NCBI GenBank assembly: GCA_037893245.1
Contig: JBAIAA010000097.1
Location: forward strand, 62,001-126,000
DNA length: 64,000 nucleotides
Source: Crossaster papposus
Lineage: Eukaryota > Echinodermata > Asteroidea > Velatida > Solasteridae
Direction: 5' to 3'
Under the pieces are notes generated by a model. It was not told the origin of the DNA. It did not search any database and saw nothing but the letters and a program-made list of their open reading frames with translations. Position numbers and translations under genes: made by a program. Shown one piece after another: positions 1-9,320 of the stretch. Position 1 is the first letter of the stretch. Every line of letters starts with the position of its first letter.

Positions 1-306
1 GATATTATTGTGATATTTAGCCCAGTAAACAACGACTGGGGAAAATGGTGTGTCCATAAATTGGGCGGAAAAGTAGTTAAAGGGTTGCCTAACATGGGAT
101 ACTTGAACAAGAACAAAGAAATCCCTAAAATACATTTTAACGTAGATATGATTATTGTAAGCAACACAAAACTTTAATTTGGTTTTTTTTTCTTTAACTT
201 GTTCAAGACTCTCACCTTAGGCAACCCCTCACCTATCTTTTAGCTCAATTTATGGACACACCATTTTGTCCCAGTCGTTGTTTGCTGGGCTAAATATCAC
301 AATGTT
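1..306. mobile_element. Fold-back MITE (left end may lie outside window)
   Basis: Bases 1-124 and about 188-306 are imperfect inverted repeats of each other. The outer parts read GTGATATTTAGCCCAG on the left and CTGGGCTAAATATCAC on the right. The inner parts (GGGTTGCCTAA / TTAGGCAACCC) also pair, so the arms are over 100 bp with a loop of only about 60 bp. No coding potential is seen. This is typical of a non-autonomous DNA transposon; the family is not recognised and no target duplication can be judged at the window edge. Confidence 0.75.
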
Positions 307-764
307 ATTATTGTTCATATGATTTTTCATAAAGTTTTAATAGGATAACTGTGCCAGTAAGCAACTTGGATAATTTGAAGCTCGTCAATACTGACTACTT
401 GATGATATCTGGAGACAAGGTAAATGCGTGCAAATTGTAATCATTTTGGACCATTACTATATTTTCATAAATATTTTGTCACTTACATGCTTCAGAAAAT
501 GTTATTGAAGTAAGGATGTGTAAGTAGAATCACCAAAATAAACTTTTTAAAAAATAAAAATGAAATATATACCAAAATAATGGGAATAAACATATTACAC
601 GGTAGGGATTAACGATTTACGCAAATTAGACATATTTCCATCACTTGGATTTTTAGAGCCTTTTAGTATGTCATTCTAGGGACCTTAGAAGTGCACTGTG
701 GTGATTTTTGTTGTTGCAATTTGTGGTAGGTCAACAAAACAAAATTACGTATTTTGACTGGACT
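307..764. other. Intergenic, nothing recognised
   Basis: AT-rich sequence without a convincing coding frame, repeat boundary or RNA gene. Confidence 0.5.
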
Positions 765-1094
765 ATATTTCCATAAATACAAAAACCCAAATGTTCCAAA
801 ATACAAGTAAAACCACCAACAAACATTATTGGCATGACAAATTTGCCCCATTTTACGGTATGTTCACATGTGCAGTGCACATGTATGGGTTCTGATTTGA
901 TACTTAATATACCCCTTTTCTCTCCCCGGGGTGGAAATGGAATAAACCAGTTAAGGCATCTGTGTTTTGGTACGTCTGACAGTAATTACAAAAAACCAAG
1001 TTTTGGCGTGGACGGCACTGATAATCATCAGGGACAAACGTCCCCTCTGGAAGCTTGGTTTACAATACTCTATACTTGGTGTAAGTAATTACCA
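765..1094 (+). repeat. Dispersed repeat, copy A (left part)
   Basis: This stretch matches 3860-4195 in the same orientation (shared stretches such as TTTTCTCTCCC, GGTGGAAATGGAAT and GGTGTAAGTAATTACC). The match resumes at 2215-2256 (TGTGTTCCCTGCATTTAAAG), so copy A is split by the element at 1096-2213. The two copies are roughly 75-80% alike by eye. No protein is evident. It is an old dispersed repeat of unknown family. Confidence 0.75.
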
Positions 1095-1095
1095 T

Positions 1096-2213
1096 GGGCC
1101 GGTTGCACCAAACATGTTCTACATGCTTGTCGTAAGATAAGAAATTTAGGACAACCCTAAGACATGTCGTAACTGCGGTTGCACCAAAAAGCTTTTAGGC
1201 CTGTCCTAAAATGCATATCTTACGACACGCCGTAGGACATTTCCTAGTGTATAATTATAACTGTATTGGGACCGACGCATTTCACAATCCTGAAATTAGA
1301 TATAGCAACTGTACACAGCATGTTTTCAATCAAACATGTTTTATTTTTCTTAAAAAGCAATCAAATTTGATACACCAATCAAGCATGTAAATAAAAAGCA
1401 TGTTCTCTCACTCATTTCGAAAAAAAGAATTACCGAAATTGATCCATCTTATTAGAAGTTGTGCATGGAATACTATTGTAAGCTGTTAAATTCAAATACA
1501 AATTAGATTTTAATAATTGAATTAATTAATTAAGACTAAAAACCTTATTTGCATTGTCAGATTTTGTATTTAGAATTGGGAACAAGTGAACACCTTTCAC
1601 CCGAAATATTAATGGCGATTTTTGTGGTTCTTTTTTGCAAGTCAATAAAATGTACCTTATATCCCCGTAAATAAGAATATACATGTATATACTGGAGTGA
1701 GCCAAATATTTTTCATTTTTTCCCTTCAAATTCGGTCACTTTTTGTGTGGACTCGTCTAGTGCGTGTTCCGTTTCGATTAAAACAATTCCGAGTTGTATA
1801 TTGAACAATTTCACTTTGTTAGACCCTACTTTTGACCCTGCTGTAATAAATTGTTGTATTTGTTGGTAGAAACAATTGGAGCATTTGAACAAAATCTAAA
1901 TAGTGAATCCCACGTGCAGTCTTCAAACGTCTTTTAAAATCGCTGTCTGGTTGTTTTTTCCATCAACTACTGATTTTCGGAAAGATTTGTTGATAAGTTT
2001 TGCCTAATCGTTTTTTAACACGATTTTCGTGTTTTACGAAAACTCGTCTAATGTGATGCTATTTCTTCGGTTTCACGAAAGTTGTCTTACACAACACGTA
2101 AGTCAAAATACGTACGGCAAGGAAGTTAGTACATGTCGTAAGACATCGATGGTGCAACCCATTTTTGTTCGTAACTTTAGTACAGCACTTAAGACCATTG
2201 GTGCAACCAGCCC
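1096..2213. mobile_element. TIR element inserted in repeat copy A
   Basis: The ends are GGGCCGGTTGCACCAA and, inverted, GGGCTGGTTGCACCAA (15 of 16 matching). Further inward lie more copies of GGTTGCACCAA (about 1175, and inverted near 2150) and of GTCGTAAGACA-like motifs, which look like subterminal binding sites. The uninterrupted copy B at 3860-4242 shows the empty site, which places the insertion just after TTACCA; CCA on both sides may be a 3 bp target duplication, with an uncertain boundary. No transposase is seen, so it is a non-autonomous element of about 1.1 kb. Confidence 0.8.
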
Positions 2214-2214
2214 C

Positions 2215-2256
2215 AGACCTATGTGTTCCCTGCATTTAAAGTGGTTTGATCCTCAC
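2215..2256 (+). repeat. Dispersed repeat, copy A (right part)
   Basis: Continuation of copy A beyond the inserted element, matching 4197-4242 (TGTGTTCCCTGCATTTAAAG followed by GGTTTGATCCTCAC). Confidence 0.7.
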
Positions 2257-2728
2257 AATTATATGGGCGGCCATTGGGGCAAAACAAAAACAACCGCAAA
2301 ATTAAAGTAAGACAAAAAAATAAATAAACAATAAGCTACAAATAAAAATAACAATGCAGCAAAATAAAAACAAGAATAAAATAAAAAGAACATACGAAAA
2401 AAAAATTGCAATAAGCTGCAATTAATAATTGAAATGCAGACAAAAAGAACTCCCAAACAAAAATTAAACGCCAACAAATTAAAAAGAAATTAACAAATAC
2501 AAAATTTGTCTTAATTACAAAATTTACAAACATGCCGTGGAAATCCCCGCGACAAATTAAAGCTCTGCCAAGACAAATTAAACTCAATCAGCAATAATAA
2601 TAGCCACGCTTCACACGAAACGCGAATGATAAAAGCCCCGCGATGTTAAAGTGTCCGAAAATTACTAGAAGCCCCGCGACGAATGTAAACCCCCAAATTA
2701 CTAGAAGTCCCAAAATTACTAAAAGCAG
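2257..2728. repeat. A-rich low-complexity stretch
   Basis: From 2280 to about 2510 the plus strand is strongly A-rich with short AAATAAA-like runs. From 2640 to 2725 the phrase AAATTACTAGAAG recurs three times with small changes. The minus-strand frames through it are phenylalanine-rich artefacts of the A-richness. No gene is seen. Confidence 0.6.
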
Positions 2729-2756
2729 GATACCAGTCGACACGGACTGGTATCCT
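2729..2756. repeat. Perfect short hairpin
   Basis: GGATACCAGTC and GACTGGTATCC form an 11 bp perfect stem around a 6 base loop. It stands alone and its role is unknown. Confidence 0.7.
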
Positions 2757-2891
2757 ACGGCCTATCATTTCATGTGGTTTTGCCGTGTCTATAAAACTGA
2801 AGTTGGTTACTTATTCCTCGACGTTTTACATTACAAAAGTAACAGTTACTTATTCGACATTCGCGTGTGCACTAAGTGGACACGGTGCGAT

Positions 2892-3581
2892 GCCGGTGTG
2901 GAAGGTAATTCTGTCCCCCGGTAAAATTGTCCGGGGGGACAGAATTACCTAGGTAAAAGTGTCCCCCTAGAGCCGTTAATTCCGTCCCTCTCCAGTTTAT
3001 TTTGTCCCCTCTCTAGGTAATTTTGTCCCCCAATGTTCCACACATAAGTGGTTATTTTGATGTTATTTCAATGAAAAGCCCACATGGTATTTATTATTTG
3101 GACTTCTGTTCCCTTCATCGATTTATCAAAATAAAAATAAAAATATAAATAACTGTGTTAATTAAATCAACCGATCTACGTTTCTGCGCGAAAGGGAAAT
3201 TAGCGGTAATCAGTATTTTCAGACTTCTTGCACGCGTACAAATTCTGTATACCCAGCACGAAATGTGGCAGCACTTTTGACCACCTGTAATTTGTAGTAC
3301 CTACACATCCTACAGTCTGCCACAAATGATGCACCATGAAGGTGTGAACCTGTACTACACTGGTTGTTGCGTCTAGTGGGTGCTAGACTTGTGACGTTGC
3401 ACGGGACAATTTTACAAGGGGGACACGTTTAACGTTGGGCAGGGAGACAGAATTACCTGGAGGGGGACAGAAATACCTAGGTAAATGTGTTCCCCCGGAC
3501 AGATTTACCGGGTCACGGCCTGGTAAGTCTGTCCGGGGGGACACATTTACCAGGGGGGAGAGAATTACCTTTCACACCGGC
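2892..3581. mobile_element. TIR element built of GGTAATTCTGTCCCC repeats
   Basis: The element starts GCCGGTGTGGAAGGTAATTC and ends with the inverted form (GAATTACCTTTCACACCGGC). Inside each end, variants of GGTAATTYTGTCCCCC recur in both orientations, about five on the left (2900-3040) and six on the right (3440-3570). The middle (3050-3420) is unrelated and non-coding. The length is 690 bp. Clustered subterminal repeats suggest transposase binding sites; the family is not recognised. Confidence 0.75.
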
Positions 3582-3859
3582 TGCACTCAGTCTGAACGTG
3601 AAGATTATGTGTACAAATACAACAATATGGCGAATGTGAAACGCGTGTGTTAACGTATTTAAAAGAAAAACCGGAATGATACTGTACATGTACTATAAAT
3701 CCACGCCCAGGGTCAAAGATTCATTTTGTTATTCTTGGAGACCCCCTATATCTCCTCACACCCAGCCCTGTCCGCAGGTATGGTGGCCCTGGAGGGACAC
3801 GCATATCGTGAATATTGACGTCAATATTCGCGACAAATTTCACGACTTGCCCTCAAAGT
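3582..3859. other. Intergenic, nothing recognised
   Basis: No convincing gene or repeat boundary is seen in this spacer between the TIR element and repeat copy B. Confidence 0.4.
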
Positions 3860-4242
3860 CCATAAATAAAAATAAAAAAATGTCTCAAAATAAAAATAAA
3901 ACCATCAACAAAAATTATTGACATTTAGTGGCCAAAGTTACACAGCATGACAAAGTTGCCCCATTATACGGTATGTTTGGGGGTGGGGTGCACGTTTATG
4001 GGTTCTGATGTGAGAGTTAATATACTCCTTTTCTCTCCCTGGGGTGGAAATGGAATGCACCACTTATGGCATCCGCGTTTTGGTACGATCTGACGGTAAT
4101 TAAACAAGGTTTTTTTTGCGTGAATAATTATCAGGGACAAACATTCCCTCTGGAAGCTAGGTTTATCAACTCTATACTCGGTGTAAGTAATTACCAGGAC
4201 TTTGTGTTCCCTGCATTTAAAGCGGTTTGATCCTCACATGCA
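3860..4242 (+). repeat. Dispersed repeat, copy B
   Basis: Uninterrupted counterpart of 765-1094 plus 2215-2256. It gives the empty-site sequence for the element at 1096-2213. Confidence 0.75.
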
Positions 4243-4653
4243 TGTTGAAAATACCCTATTGAAATTATCGCCATGTAGAGTACCTGTACGTATCCCATTG
4301 TACCTTGTAACAATATAAGCCGGCCGGACGTCATTGTAAGCGTCATTGTACACATCTAGTTAGTCATCACCAGCGGGAGGAGGGCGTGTATATACCAATA
4401 ATTTGAATAATCATGTATATCGTATGCTAGGCCTTATTACGAATAATAACAAGCTTAAGGTACAGTCCCGGTAGTTCATTGGATGGGACCCTAACCCTCA
4501 TGAACACTCGCGAGTGCTGATTGGCTAGGCTTGCCTACAACGGTAATTAACGGTCTAAAACGCATGTGTTAAAAACGTTATATCCCACATCACATCCGTA
4601 TACAATATATTGTGTTCAATGTCACTCTAAATTCAGTTATAAAACGATATGCT
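4243..4653. other. 3' flank of the transporter-glycosyltransferase gene
   Basis: This should hold the 3'UTR of the minus-strand gene that stops at 4654. No canonical AATAAA is visible on the minus strand near the stop. Nothing else is recognised. Confidence 0.4.
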
Positions 4654-7600
4654 CTAGTAAACATTACTGCACAGAACACAAAATGAGTTAAACAAATGTT
4701 TGCAAATAGTTCCGTTTTGTAGTTTGCCAACTTGCCTATTCAATCCCGTAATCTTTGCGAAAAGTGTTGACTGCTGTACTAGTCTCATATTAGATTCAAA
4801 AACACTGCCGGATGTGCTATCTAAGCAATCCTTGACATGTTTGTGGCTGTTAAATTTCTTGAAGACAGCTTGTTGGGCCCAAACTTTTACCCCACTTTTG
4901 AAGTAGTTAGACCAAACATGAAACAGTAATGCTTGAATTGTTGAGAAATGGCTGTCATCTGGGGATGTCGGTCTTTCATAAGCTTTTAGAATAGCACTTT
5001 GTAAGAATGGATGCTCTCTCTCAAACATCATAAAGGAAAGATCAAAGGAATTCTGCTCCTCGTTTTCCCAAACTAGTGTATTTATCATCGAGTGATCGAG
5101 TTGCCGCAAAAGGATAGCATCTGCGTCAATGTACACCCCACCCCATTGGAATAGTATCTCCAGTTTTGCAAATTCTCCTTTGTTTAAACCGGATCCCAAT
5201 CTCTGGTGATTTTTGATGTCAATTTTTGTTTTGATTATCTCATTACCGATGCTGGCACTGAGTGAATGTACTTCAATAGTGTAACCAGCCTCTGTTAACA
5301 CGTCGAATTGGCCTGTCTGTAAGCTATCACTATGAATGACAATCCTGCCACGGGGATAATGATATAAGATGGACTCAATGGTCCGCCATTTTGGCCAGTC
5401 GAGACTTGTACCATTTATAGTCGTGTCTAGGATTAAATGGAATAGCTGACTCGACGTGTTTGTGGCGGGAGGTGACAGGGGTAACAGGCCAAATTTACGA
5501 GCGCTGTCGTATAAAGCTTGGTCTTTTCGAATCACGTTCCAGTTCGTTGCCCGAAGGCGCATGCGCAGGCTAAGGTTGGGATTGGGCGGTGGATGTGTCC
5601 AGTTAAAATCACGCAGCCGTTGCGCAATGGACACATTCGACATGCCGTTGGCCTCTATAGTGTGAAAGAGAGGTGTAAGTCCCGTCACACGGGAAGAGAC
5701 TTTTAAACCATGATCCGTGTTACCCCCGGGCATGCTATGGGAATTTAAAAAAATAACAGGTGTTCCTAAGGCAACACAAGGCAGTGCGCAGTGGATGCGT
5801 TGCGTAATGACAATATGAGCTTCGGAGTATTTTTGTATCAAACCGTACGCTGCTTGAAAACGTTTCTTGCCAGTGAATTTAGCGCCCAGATCATGCCCGA
5901 CTCTGGTTGCTCTTTTTCGTATATCTGAAGGGAGAAGGGCAGCAAATTTGTTATTCACGTCGACCAGGAATATTTTGCCTGAACGTTTGTTTTGTATGTT
6001 TGGGGTTTGGGTGAGGAGTGTTAGGCAGCCAGAAAAGAATGCATCGACGTTTATTTTCTTTAGAAACTCCACAGTGTCAGTATCCCTACATCCTATTGGT
6101 TCTTTAACCTGAAGATATTTAGCATATTTTAAGAATTTCGGTCTGACGCGAGGGGAAATATGCACAGACAGGAAGACGGGATTGATGTTTTGCGGCGGTG
6201 GCCATGACATTTTTCTAAACCCCCACCACGCGTTAAAGAACACGCGGATATTGGTAGCCTCTCTTGATTGAATGAGGTGATCTCTTTCAACAAAACGATC
6301 AACAAAAGGTAAGAATTGCGCCCCAGGAAAACACTGTACCTCGTCGCCAATATTGGCCCTCTTAAGACGACGTAATCTCCTTGCGTACGAAAGGGTTCCG
6401 AAATGGCGGCCTCTTGTATTGTCTAATGGAATCATCTTGAGATCAGTTTCTATTATTGTGGGACAATGGTCCTCAGACAAGCAATATTGGTTGAACATGT
6501 AACTGACCAACCTCTGGAAATCAAACTTCTGGAACGAGCGTGGATCTCCATTGGTGATATTCCGAGAGTATTCACCGCAGAACGCTTTGGTAAGATTCCC
6601 AATGAAAGCGCTGTACGCTGGAAACCGAGACACGCTAAGAATTCCGCGTGTTGTAGTTTGTGTAAGGTTTGTCCCAATACTGACCCAAGACTCTTCGTGC
6701 CTCAAGACAGTAAAGTGGCTGAGCTTGATCAAGGGATCGAAATGAATGCCGCCATGATGCCACAGCAAAGCTAACCTCACCGCCTCGTACAATTGGCCTT
6801 CAAAGTCAACACCTGTCAGAATCTTGTGGATTGGATGTCGGGCTAACCAAGCCTGCAAGGGGGTATTCTTGAAGATTTCTGGTAGCACTAAAAACTTCGC
6901 TGTAATCGCTGGGTTGCCCAAATCGTGTACTGCCTTCATACAGTTGGAGGTACCGCAGAATATCTTCATGGTCATATCGGGATTCATATCCAAAAATGAC
7001 TCGAGGTTTTCTACCACATTGTACGGAATGGGTCTATTATAAACCCAAGCTGATGTGATGACTTCCCTTGGTGTGTATGAGGCAGGTCGCATTTGTAATA
7101 ATTGGTTCATACGTGCAGCAGATTGGAATAATCCCAGGAACCAGCAAAATGACGAAATACCCAAGAGGATGATGGTAAGAGAAAAACATTGTCGATATTT
7201 TACAACCTTTATCGAAATGCGGCCGCCTTGATATTGATAATGTCCAATTAAAATAACCAATAAACCAGTGACTGTCCACAATGTAAACGGTGTGGAGAAG
7301 ACTATCATGTTTGCCAGGATGACAAACATTCTCTTCGCGAGGTTCAATACAGCATGTTCCACAGGACTGAATGCTTGTAGCACCGTTATGGAGGCGACGT
7401 TGTAGATAAAGTGGAAGGTGGCAGAGGTGTAACTCTCCACAGGAGGTAGTTTATCAAAGCTGCCTATTCTGAATATTGCGAACGGAAGCAGAACCAGGGT
7501 GTTTAAGGTAGACACTACTGCAAATTGTTGAAGAGGACCATCCCAAGCCGTACCCAACTTCTTCAGGTAGATGTTGCGTATCGGGAAAGCGATGTTAGAA

Positions 7601-8118
7601 ATAACTGCAGCACTAAGTCCCCAGATATTAAAGGAGACCTCGCCCGAAATAAACAGACACGTGCCCACCACCATTGCGATGATTGAGGGCAGCACATTGC
7701 GGGTCAGGTTGCTACTAGTCTTGAACAACAGCAGTGAGAAAACAAAGGTGAAGATTGGCTCACACGATTTGATGACCTGAGTCAAACTTGAACTGGAAGC
7801 AGCAAACGACGCATTTGTGGCCAAGTTTCCTACTACGTTGCCAGTAGCTGCCAGTAGCACGTATTTGCGATTGGAAGAATATTCGGGAAAGACTGACTTG
7901 CCACGGACTACAAAGAGCCACATGTTGGCTAACAGCGCACCCAAGAGGTGTTGTAGCATTGTCAATTCAATCCACCTGATATCCTTGAAGGCCGGTGTCC
8001 AAGTAGTCAGACTGTCGATGACGTCAGGTTTGATGCCACTCACTGCTTTTTTCGATGCTATTGTGGCAACCATGTTGGCAATCCACCAAACGGCCACAAA
8101 TAGCACGACTTTGTCCAT
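4654..8118 (-). CDS. TPT transporter / GT32-like / pyruvyl transferase / GT32 fusion protein
   Basis: One open frame of about 1,154 codons. Residues 1-300 form a TPT/EamA-type carrier (SLC35E-like start MDKVVLFVAVWW, about 10 hydrophobic helices). An extra helix at about 311-331 follows the basic stretch RISIKVVKYRQ and should carry the remainder into the Golgi lumen, where about eight N-x-S/T sequons lie. Residues 380-560 resemble GT32 but the DXD position is HFDP (D461). Residues 640-800 match polysaccharide pyruvyl transferase (EPIGCRDTDTV, FFSGCLTL, and QRIHCALP with R774/H776). Residues 894-1130 are a second GT32 domain with YIDADA (D998/D1000). The start is the first in-frame ATG, just past a 3' splice site; the frame runs upstream only without ATG. 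Donor, acceptor and sugar specificity are inferred. Confidence 0.88.
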   Translation of the reverse strand: MDKVVLFVAVWWIANMVATIASKKAVSGIKPDVIDSLTTWTPAFKDIRWIELTMLQHLLGALLANMWLFVVRGKSVFPEYSSNRKYVLLAATGNVVGNLATNASFAASSSSLTQVIKSCEPIFTFVFSLLLFKTSSNLTRNVLPSIIAMVVGTCLFISGEVSFNIWGLSAAVISNIAFPIRNIYLKKLGTAWDGPLQQFAVVSTLNTLVLLPFAIFRIGSFDKLPPVESYTSATFHFIYNVASITVLQAFSPVEHAVLNLAKRMFVILANMIVFSTPFTLWTVTGLLVILIGHYQYQGGRISIKVVKYRQCFSLTIILLGISSFCWFLGLFQSAARMNQLLQMRPASYTPREVITSAWVYNRPIPYNVVENLESFLDMNPDMTMKIFCGTSNCMKAVHDLGNPAITAKFLVLPEIFKNTPLQAWLARHPIHKILTGVDFEGQLYEAVRLALLWHHGGIHFDPLIKLSHFTVLRHEESWVSIGTNLTQTTTRGILSVSRFPAYSAFIGNLTKAFCGEYSRNITNGDPRSFQKFDFQRLVSYMFNQYCLSEDHCPTIIETDLKMIPLDNTRGRHFGTLSYARRLRRLKRANIGDEVQCFPGAQFLPFVDRFVERDHLIQSREATNIRVFFNAWWGFRKMSWPPPQNINPVFLSVHISPRVRPKFLKYAKYLQVKEPIGCRDTDTVEFLKKINVDAFFSGCLTLLTQTPNIQNKRSGKIFLVDVNNKFAALLPSDIRKRATRVGHDLGAKFTGKKRFQAAYGLIQKYSEAHIVITQRIHCALPCVALGTPVIFLNSHSMPGGNTDHGLKVSSRVTGLTPLFHTIEANGMSNVSIAQRLRDFNWTHPPPNPNLSLRMRLRATNWNVIRKDQALYDSARKFGLLPLSPPATNTSSQLFHLILDTTINGTSLDWPKWRTIESILYHYPRGRIVIHSDSLQTGQFDVLTEAGYTIEVHSLSASIGNEIIKTKIDIKNHQRLGSGLNKGEFAKLEILFQWGGVYIDADAILLRQLDHSMINTLVWENEEQNSFDLSFMMFEREHPFLQSAILKAYERPTSPDDSHFSTIQALLFHVWSNYFKSGVKVWAQQAVFKKFNSHKHVKDCLDSTSGSVFESNMRLVQQSTLFAKITGLNRQVGKLQNGTICKHLFNSFCVLCSNVY

Positions 8119-8146
8119 GATGCTGATCGTTGTGGAGTAGGCTTGC

Positions 8147-8180
8147 CTACGTAGAAATAAAATAAGAGAAAACAAAGAGT
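8147..8180 (-). promoter_or_regulatory. 3' splice site before the fusion gene start codon
   Basis: Read on the minus strand, a pyrimidine-rich tract (TTTTCTCTTATTTTATTTC) ends in TACGTAG, followed at 8146 by 28 bases and then the ATG. The coding region is therefore probably one exon preceded by a non-coding first exon farther upstream. That first exon was not located. Confidence 0.65.
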
Positions 8181-8202
8181 CAGTTTAAGAGGAACATTGC
8201 GC

Positions 8203-8402
8203 TTAACCAGTTCGCGCCGGATGACGCATAAACACGCCAAGTTCAAGTTCGGAAATGTATGTCAGCAGCGAGCAAGGCCGGAAATGCGTGGGTGTGCTTC
8301 CCGGCACTATCAGCCTGAACCCGCTTTGGATCGAGTTTCGTTAAAAATAATCCCGCCCGTCGGCTCGGCGATGTTAAAATAATCCCGGCGCGAACTGGTT
8401 AA
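8203..8402. mobile_element. TTAA-flanked MITE
   Basis: An 18 bp perfect inverted repeat, TTAACCAGTTCGCGCCGG at 8203-8220 and its complement at 8385-8402, brackets 200 bp. TTAA at both ends fits a 4 bp target duplication around a CCAGTTCG...CGAACTGG element, as in piggyBac-type transposons. It lies within the presumed 5' intron of the fusion gene, about 55 bp above the splice site. Confidence 0.8.
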
Positions 8403-9320
8403 ATCCCCGACAATTGTATGTTTTGGATTGTTTACTTATTCTATTTCAAACATCTGGTTGAAAGGAAACCAACCTAACGTCTTAATACCGTTCCCGAGAA
8501 AAGACGTGGGAAAAACACGTTGTTTACGTTTGACGCGCGCGGCGGACATTTTGGGTTTTCCGTAGACGCATTTCCGGCCGTCATAGAATAATGACAGGCT
8601 GTATCTCGTGTAAACAGACTGGTGCTGCTAAAAGTGCATCGATACACGACCGATATTACACTGGAAATTGAGGTTTTATGCAACTGTAACATCTCTGTAA
8701 AACCTAGACATGATATTTGTCGTTTCAGAAACTTTTCTGAATATTGATTTGCGTATAGAATACGGGTGTGACGCGCGCACAAGAGGACGCAAGCTTGCAA
8801 TATTACGCGTAAAATAAAATTCAAACTGTGTGTTCTGAGAACGATGCGTGTATAGATATTATTAGATGTCTATGGTGTCGGCGAGGTACAATGTAGTACG
8901 CACCCGTTTTCAAAGGACAGAGATGGAAGACAAATGAACAGCTTGACCACTCTCTGCCCAACCGAGCGGTTACCACAAACATGAAATACAATTGGGTGTG
9001 GAAGCAAAGATTATTGTCTCTGTCTACGAATATATTTATTTACACAATTTAACGAATATTAGCAAAATAGTTGATTTATTAAAAATAGAGACAGTGAAGT
9101 ATATACAATGTATCGGTGGCTTGTAACTAACGAGAGCTACAAAGTACTAGCTCTATGACGAATTATACTACCAATAGGGTTGTACTAAGAACGATAAATA
9201 ATGACGCGATTATAAGAACAGTAAAGAACGATGTGCCTATAAGAACGACAGTCAATGGGGATGTGTTGTAGATCTGTATCCAGATATCTGAAATAATAAT
9301 AAGATACAGAAATAATTGCC
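8403..9320. other. Upstream region of the fusion gene
   Basis: CpG-containing sequence near 8500-8580 and 8770-8830 could include the promoter and non-coding first exon of the minus-strand fusion gene, but no donor site or TATA box is convincing. A minus-strand frame of 116 codons at 8474-8824 has no recognisable domain and is not called a gene. Confidence 0.3.

Noticed and set aside
2259-2587. Hydrophobic phenylalanine-rich minus-strand frames that look membrane-like
   Set aside because: They translate an A-rich plus-strand stretch; two overlapping frames show the same bias.
8119-8175. N-terminal extension of the fusion protein by 19 codons
   Set aside because: The frame stays open but has no ATG there, and the stretch contains the pyrimidine tract and AG of a 3' splice site; the ATG at 8118 also matches the usual start of TPT carriers.
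8474-8824. 116-codon minus-strand frame upstream of the fusion gene
   Set aside because: No domain, CpG-containing region more likely to be promoter or first-exon DNA.
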